Below are positions 42,259 to 45,472 of a DNA stretch of 45,472 nucleotides, in pieces. The notes beneath the pieces were generated by a model, which did no database searches, was not told where the DNA came from, and saw only the letters and a list, made by a program, of their open reading frames with translations. Source of the DNA: Treponema sp. UBA3649. GTDB lineage: Bacteria; Spirochaetota; Spirochaetia; Treponematales; Treponemataceae. Numbering within the stretch: the stretch's first letter is position 1; every line of letters starts with the position of its first letter. Made by a program: the position numbers and the translations under genes. The stretch covers positions 1-45,472 of the forward strand of contig DFKI01000126.1 of the NCBI GenBank assembly GCA_002373325.1, in the 5' to 3' direction.

Positions 42259-42842
42259 CAAACTATTCCGGCCTTAACAAAATGCTTTTTCAAGATTGCC
42301 TTGCCAAGAAGCCCGCCAAGAATTCCAAAGCCAAAGCAAAGAACCACATGAACCGGGAACATCCATTTAGGAAACATTCTTGTAAGTGCGTCAATATATT
42401 CCTGACCGAAGTTCTGTCTTGTTGACCAATACTTATCGGCAAAAAAGAAAAGGGGAATATAATTGCTTACAATCCAGAAGCAGAAAACGGCATGACAAAG
42501 CACAGCGCATTTTGAACTCTTGTACTCACCTTTTTTCAAAATCAACTCCGCGATGAGTCCTGTTACAAGTCCTATCACCAAAGCGTAATATGACATTCCC
42601 GTAAGCCACATCAGAAGGCCCATGAGAATTGTCATAATCCATACCATTCCAAACTTCTTTACTTTTGTCAGGAAAAGCATGAAAACAATTCCCCCAAGCA
42701 AAGGCATCAGCACCGAATAAGTCGGCATGAAAATCGGGATGAAGCCGAGCATCGCAAGAGCCATAATCACAACAAAATAAATCGCGGTAAAAATACCTAT
42801 GTTGATTAAATCCTTTCCCTTTAATTTTTTTGAATCATTCAT
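42258..42842 (-). CDS. ECF transporter S-component, Trep_Strep (TIGR02185/MptD-like) family
   Basis: 194 aa with about five hydrophobic helices. The N-terminus KLKGKDLINIGIFTAIYFVV and the interior PIFMPTYSVLMPLLGGIVFMLFLTKVKKFG fit the Trep_Strep membrane family of Treponema and Streptococcus. It would be the substrate-binding subunit, with T and A components encoded next. GGAG lies 8 nt before ATG. The preceding promoter is flanked by two identical operator-like boxes. The substrate is not known; the regulatory boxes and adjacent ABC genes point to metal or metallophore transport, as inference. Confidence 0.85.
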   Translation of the reverse strand: MNDSKKLKGKDLINIGIFTAIYFVVIMALAMLGFIPIFMPTYSVLMPLLGGIVFMLFLTKVKKFGMVWIMTILMGLLMWLTGMSYYALVIGLVTGLIAELILKKGEYKSSKCAVLCHAVFCFWIVSNYIPLFFFADKYWSTRQNFGQEYIDALTRMFPKWMFPVHVVLCFGFGILGGLLGKAILKKHFVKAGIV

Positions 42843-42874
42843 TTTTTACACTCCATGACATTCAGATTTTTTGA

Positions 42875-42888
42875 TTAGCCTATACTAA
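42875..42888 (-). promoter_or_regulatory. Operator box 2 (TTAG-N6-CTAA), downstream of the ECF promoter
   Basis: On the minus strand the box reads TTAGTATAGGCTAA. It lies about 11-24 nt past the -10 and shares TTAGTA...GCTAA with box 1. It resembles a DtxR/IdeR iron box (TTAGGTTAGGCTAACC), matching 13 of 16 positions when two flanking bases are included. Confidence 0.55.
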
Positions 42889-42898
42889 CTTAAGCAAA

Positions 42899-42927
42899 AT
42901 AATATCACTTTATTAAAAAGTTAGCAA
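42899..42927 (-). promoter_or_regulatory. Promoter of the ECF transporter operon
   Basis: On the minus strand TTGCTA (42927-42922), a 17-nt spacer and TATTAT (42904-42899) lie 57 nt upstream of the S-component ATG. Its -35 is inside operator box 1. Confidence 0.65.
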
Positions 42928-42935
42928 GTACTAAC
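42920..42935 (-). promoter_or_regulatory. Operator box 1 (GTTAG-N6-CTAAC), overlapping the ECF -35
   Basis: The box reads GTTAGTACTTGCTAAC on the minus strand, an imperfect palindrome with 5-nt arms that overlaps the -35. Its centre is 46 bp from box 2. Occupation would block the promoter. Confidence 0.55.
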
Positions 42936-42943
42936 CTCTTTTT

Positions 42944-44701
42944 TTAACAAGTCTGCCTTTCCACCATATCCCAATATTGTCCCTTAAGCGCCATCAATTC
43001 TTCATGAGTTCCACTTTCTGCAACCTTACCATTTTTAATCACAAGGATTTTGTTTGCGTTACGGATTGTGTTCAGACGATGTGCAATTACAATCAGAGTC
43101 TTACCACGGCAGAGTTCTGAGATAGCTTCCTTAATGAAATGCTCGTTATCAGCATCCACGCTGGCAGTCGCTTCATCAAGGATTACAATCGGAGCATCCT
43201 TGAGCATACAGCGTGCAATGGAAATACGCTGCTGTTCACCGCCACTCAAATCTGCTCCACCCTCCCCAATCACTGTGTCAAATCCATTCGGCAGATTCAT
43301 GATAAAGTCATAACAGCGGGCCTTCTTTGCAACTTCAATAACTTCCTCACGACTGGCATCTGTTTTTCCCATGGCGATGTTGTTGAAAACCGTATCCTGG
43401 AAAAGATAGACTCTCTGGAAAACCATCGAAATATTATCCATAAGATTTGCGACCGGGACATTTCGGATATCTGTTCCGCGGATTTTTATACAGCCGTTTT
43501 TTACATCCCAAAATCTGGCAAGAAGGTTTGCGATTGTTGATTTACCGCCTCCGCTTGGACCAACGAGCGCAATCATCTCGCCTTTCTGAACATCAAAATT
43601 AATTCCATGTAAAGCCTCTTTATCACCGTAGGCAAAACTAACATTCTGATAAGATATTTCCGGCAGATCTTTGCGTGCGGCTTCTTCCACAGGCATCAAA
43701 GACTCTTTACCTTCATTTACAATTTCAGCCTGATCAAAAACACTTTCAATTCGATCCAGACAGGCATCGGTTACCGTAAGGCGGGCAATATTCGCGTAAT
43801 AGGCTTTTATCGGGGAAAGCAAATCAAATGTAAAAAGAATCATGCCTAAAAAATATTCGTTGCTCAACATTCCTTTTGAGCTAAGCCAAGAAGAGACAAA
43901 AAGAACGAGGACCGTGGCCACTGCATAAGAAATGATTATAGAAGCCCACCATGGAGCATAGGCCGTTTCAAACTTGATGGAATTGTCGCAGCTCTCTTCA
44001 AAACTCTTATTGAGCTCTTTAGATTTTTCTCCCAGCATATTGAAGGTCTTGATGATTCCGATTCCTTCAGCAAACTCAAGAACCGAGCCGGTCATTTTTT
44101 CAGAAGTCTTTTGTTTGAGCATTGAATGAGAAATTGATTTTCTTGTTGTGATGTTTCCGAAAAGCATGATAAGGACAAGTCCCACGAGAGAGGCAAATCC
44201 GAGCCGCCAGTTGAGCCAGAACATAAAGACAATCATCAGACCTTGAGAAATCATAAGTCCAACAAGCTCTTCCAGAACCATCATGCAGTTTTCCTCTATA
44301 AAGTTCATGTCAGTTGCAAGAACGCTGCTCACCTTTCCTATGTTTCCCTCAGTAAAATATCCCATCGAAAGTTTTCTGAAGTGGTCTCCCATTTCCATTC
44401 TCTTGTCCGCAAAAACCTTAAAACCCGTAGCAGACTGAAGCCTGTCTGTTATATTTTGCAATACCGCCTGCAGAACAACACAAGCCAGAATAATCAGTCC
44501 GTAAATCAGACATTTTTCTTTTGTCATTCTACCGGACATAAAATCACATGCCATGAAAAATGAAGCCATAAGCGGCGACTTCATCATTAATCCTTTAATA
44601 AATCCCGGCAGGTAAGACAAGCGGATTGGAACCTTATACTTCCCGCAAAATTCCACCAGACGATGCATCATCGAAATCATAGACTTATTTTGTTTTTTCA
44701 T
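42944..44701 (-). CDS. ABC half-transporter, membrane plus ATPase domains (YbtP/IrtA-like group)
   Basis: 585 aa. Six-helix transmembrane domain (residues about 15-320), then an ATPase with Walker A GPSGGGKST, VFQRVYLFQDTVFNNI, signature LSGGEQQR, Walker B IVILDEATASVD and IAHRLNTI. The fold is of the exporter type, but members of this subgroup such as YbtPQ and IrtAB import siderophores. Assignment to that subgroup is tentative. I chose ATG 44701 because GGAG lies 6 nt upstream; the longer frame to 44716 starts before it. It pairs with the truncated ABC gene upstream to make a heterodimer and precedes the ECF operon by about 100 nt. Confidence 0.88.
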   Translation of the reverse strand: MKKQNKSMISMMHRLVEFCGKYKVPIRLSYLPGFIKGLMMKSPLMASFFMACDFMSGRMTKEKCLIYGLIILACVVLQAVLQNITDRLQSATGFKVFADKRMEMGDHFRKLSMGYFTEGNIGKVSSVLATDMNFIEENCMMVLEELVGLMISQGLMIVFMFWLNWRLGFASLVGLVLIMLFGNITTRKSISHSMLKQKTSEKMTGSVLEFAEGIGIIKTFNMLGEKSKELNKSFEESCDNSIKFETAYAPWWASIIISYAVATVLVLFVSSWLSSKGMLSNEYFLGMILFTFDLLSPIKAYYANIARLTVTDACLDRIESVFDQAEIVNEGKESLMPVEEAARKDLPEISYQNVSFAYGDKEALHGINFDVQKGEMIALVGPSGGGKSTIANLLARFWDVKNGCIKIRGTDIRNVPVANLMDNISMVFQRVYLFQDTVFNNIAMGKTDASREEVIEVAKKARCYDFIMNLPNGFDTVIGEGGADLSGGEQQRISIARCMLKDAPIVILDEATASVDADNEHFIKEAISELCRGKTLIVIAHRLNTIRNANKILVIKNGKVAESGTHEELMALKGQYWDMVERQTC

Positions 44702-44717
44702 TTTAATCTCCATCATG

Positions 44718-44786
44718 AGGGGGAAGTCTCCCCCTGCGCCCGCACTTTGTTGCGTGCTACCCTCTCTCCTAGGGGCACAGCCCCTA
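44718..44786. repeat. Palindrome-rich insert between the two ABC genes
   Basis: Two perfect hairpins, AGGGGGA-AGTC-TCCCCCT (44718-44735) and TAGGGGC-ACA-GCCCCTA (44770-44786), flank a weaker GCAC...GTGC pairing. The segment ends AAACCCCTTTATTT. It is more GC-rich than its surroundings and looks like a small dispersed non-coding element. I cannot confirm copies elsewhere from this window. Confidence 0.55.
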
Positions 44787-44833
44787 AAACCCCTTTATTT
44801 GGTTATCCTGACAAACATGGAAATGACACAAAA

Positions 44834-44863
44834 TGTCATTATCTGGCTTAACCCGACAATCTC
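44834..44863. repeat. Single REP-like unit at the end of the truncated ABC gene
   Basis: TGTCATTATCTGGCTTAACC followed by CGACAATCTC matches one arm of the REP family. AATGACA-CAAAA-TGTCATT (44822-44840) forms a hairpin at its start. Its last bases overlap the TGA stop (44864-44862) of the ABC gene. Confidence 0.65.
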
Positions 44864-45472
44864 ACTGAATCTTCCACTCTGCCGCAGCGGTCGATGCCTT
44901 CCACAGCTTCTGGAACTCCTCGCAGTTTTTCATCAATTCATCGTGAGTACCCTCGGCAATAACATTACCTTCTTTGAGGACACAAATCTTGTCTGCATTC
45001 TTAATTGAAGAAAGCCTGTGGGCAATTACAATTACGGTTTTGTCCCTTACGATTTCTTCAATGGCGGCGTTCATCTTTTCCTCATTTTCCGGATCCATAA
45101 AAGCAGTCGCCTCATCCAGGACTATTACAGGTGCGTTTTTGAGGATTGCCCTTGCCAAAGAAATGCGCTGACGTTCTCCACCGGAAAGCTGCTTACCACT
45201 TTCACCTGCCATTGTGTCAATCCCCTTAGGGAAACGGTCAAGAAATTCGTCACACTGGGCGCGATGAGCCGCATCCAAAACTTCTTCACGTGCAGCTGTC
45301 GGCCGCCCTATCAAAATGTTTTCGTAAAGGCTTGTGTTAAAGAGGAACTGCTCCTGAGCTACATAGGAAATCTGATTGTTCAGCTCTTCAATTGACATGT
45401 CGGTAATATCCTGTCCGCCGATTTTTATTGAACCGGAATCAAGGTCATAAAAGTGAACAAGGAGTTTTGCAA
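44862..45472 (-). CDS. ABC half-transporter, C-terminal part (gene starts beyond the window)
   Basis: The reading frame is open to the window edge; about 202 residues are visible. They cover the ATPase domain after Walker A: AKLLVHFYDLDSGSIKIGGQD, YVAQEQFLFNTSLYENI (Q-loop), LSGGERQR, VIVLDEATAFMD and IAHRLSSI. The first ATG in the frame (45398) is internal and not the start. The gene is first in the visible minus-strand series and is expected to form a heterodimer with the next ABC protein. Its stop lies at the edge of a REP unit. Confidence 0.9.
   Translation of the reverse strand, partial: AKLLVHFYDLDSGSIKIGGQDITDMSIEELNNQISYVAQEQFLFNTSLYENILIGRPTAAREEVLDAAHRAQCDEFLDRFPKGIDTMAGESGKQLSGGERQRISLARAILKNAPVIVLDEATAFMDPENEEKMNAAIEEIVRDKTVIVIAHRLSSIKNADKICVLKEGNVIAEGTHDELMKNCEEFQKLWKASTAAAEWKIQ

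Overview
The window looks like chromosome of a gut or rumen spirochaete close to Treponema. The basis is a moderately AT-rich composition, a diderm envelope (TolC-like protein, MacA-type adaptor, C-terminal beta-barrel protein), a Trep_Strep (TIGR02185/MptD-like) ECF S-component, and a recC-recB-recD gene order of the kind seen in spirochaetes. The species assignment is inference. No rRNA, tRNA, complete insertion sequence, prophage or CRISPR array was seen.

Layout. 1-367: intergenic leader with nested inverted repeats that could fold as a structured RNA. 368-7002: acyl-CoA synthetase (+), CapA-family protein (-), membrane-anchored clostripain-family protease (+), small secreted protein (+). 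7200-20850: a tightly packed + strand operon recC-recB-recD, then a protein joining a HEPN-like domain, a coiled coil and an SF1 helicase, then a large exported protein with a beta-barrel-like C-terminus. 20847-26605: minus-strand operon for a MacAB/TolC-type tripartite efflux system, followed by a small membrane protein and an RluA-type pseudouridine synthase. 26810-30481: NAD(P)HX repair enzyme (-), MBL-fold hydrolase (+), beta-lactamase-fold serine hydrolase (-). 30602-32423: repeat-rich spacer, then an apparently autoregulated TetR repressor translationally coupled to an alpha/beta hydrolase. 32457-38161: a 1747-aa DUF4132 protein with a small partner whose C-terminus resembles beta-grasp proteins. 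38329-39775: HAD nucleotidase, TIGR04076 protein and ArfB-like ribosome-rescue factor. 39889-45472: ECF transporter (S, T, fused A1-A2) downstream of two ABC half-transporters; the first ABC gene runs off the window end.

The most noteworthy signals are these. (1) The HEPN/coiled-coil/helicase gene is built into the recBCD operon. (2) A dispersed palindromic REP-like family occurs at several loci; one copy, with a 24-nt minisatellite, lies in frame inside the EcfA linker and is translated. (3) Three ATG starts sit exactly 6 nt after a TATAAT/TATACT box and lack a Shine-Dalgarno, which predicts leaderless mRNAs. (4) Two TTAG-N6-CTAA boxes flank the ECF promoter and resemble DtxR-type metal boxes. 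(5) DUF4132 is paired with a putative beta-grasp protein. (6) Two TGACA-N3-TGTCA operators overlap a consensus promoter in front of the TetR gene. All family assignments come from motif recognition; no database search was run.
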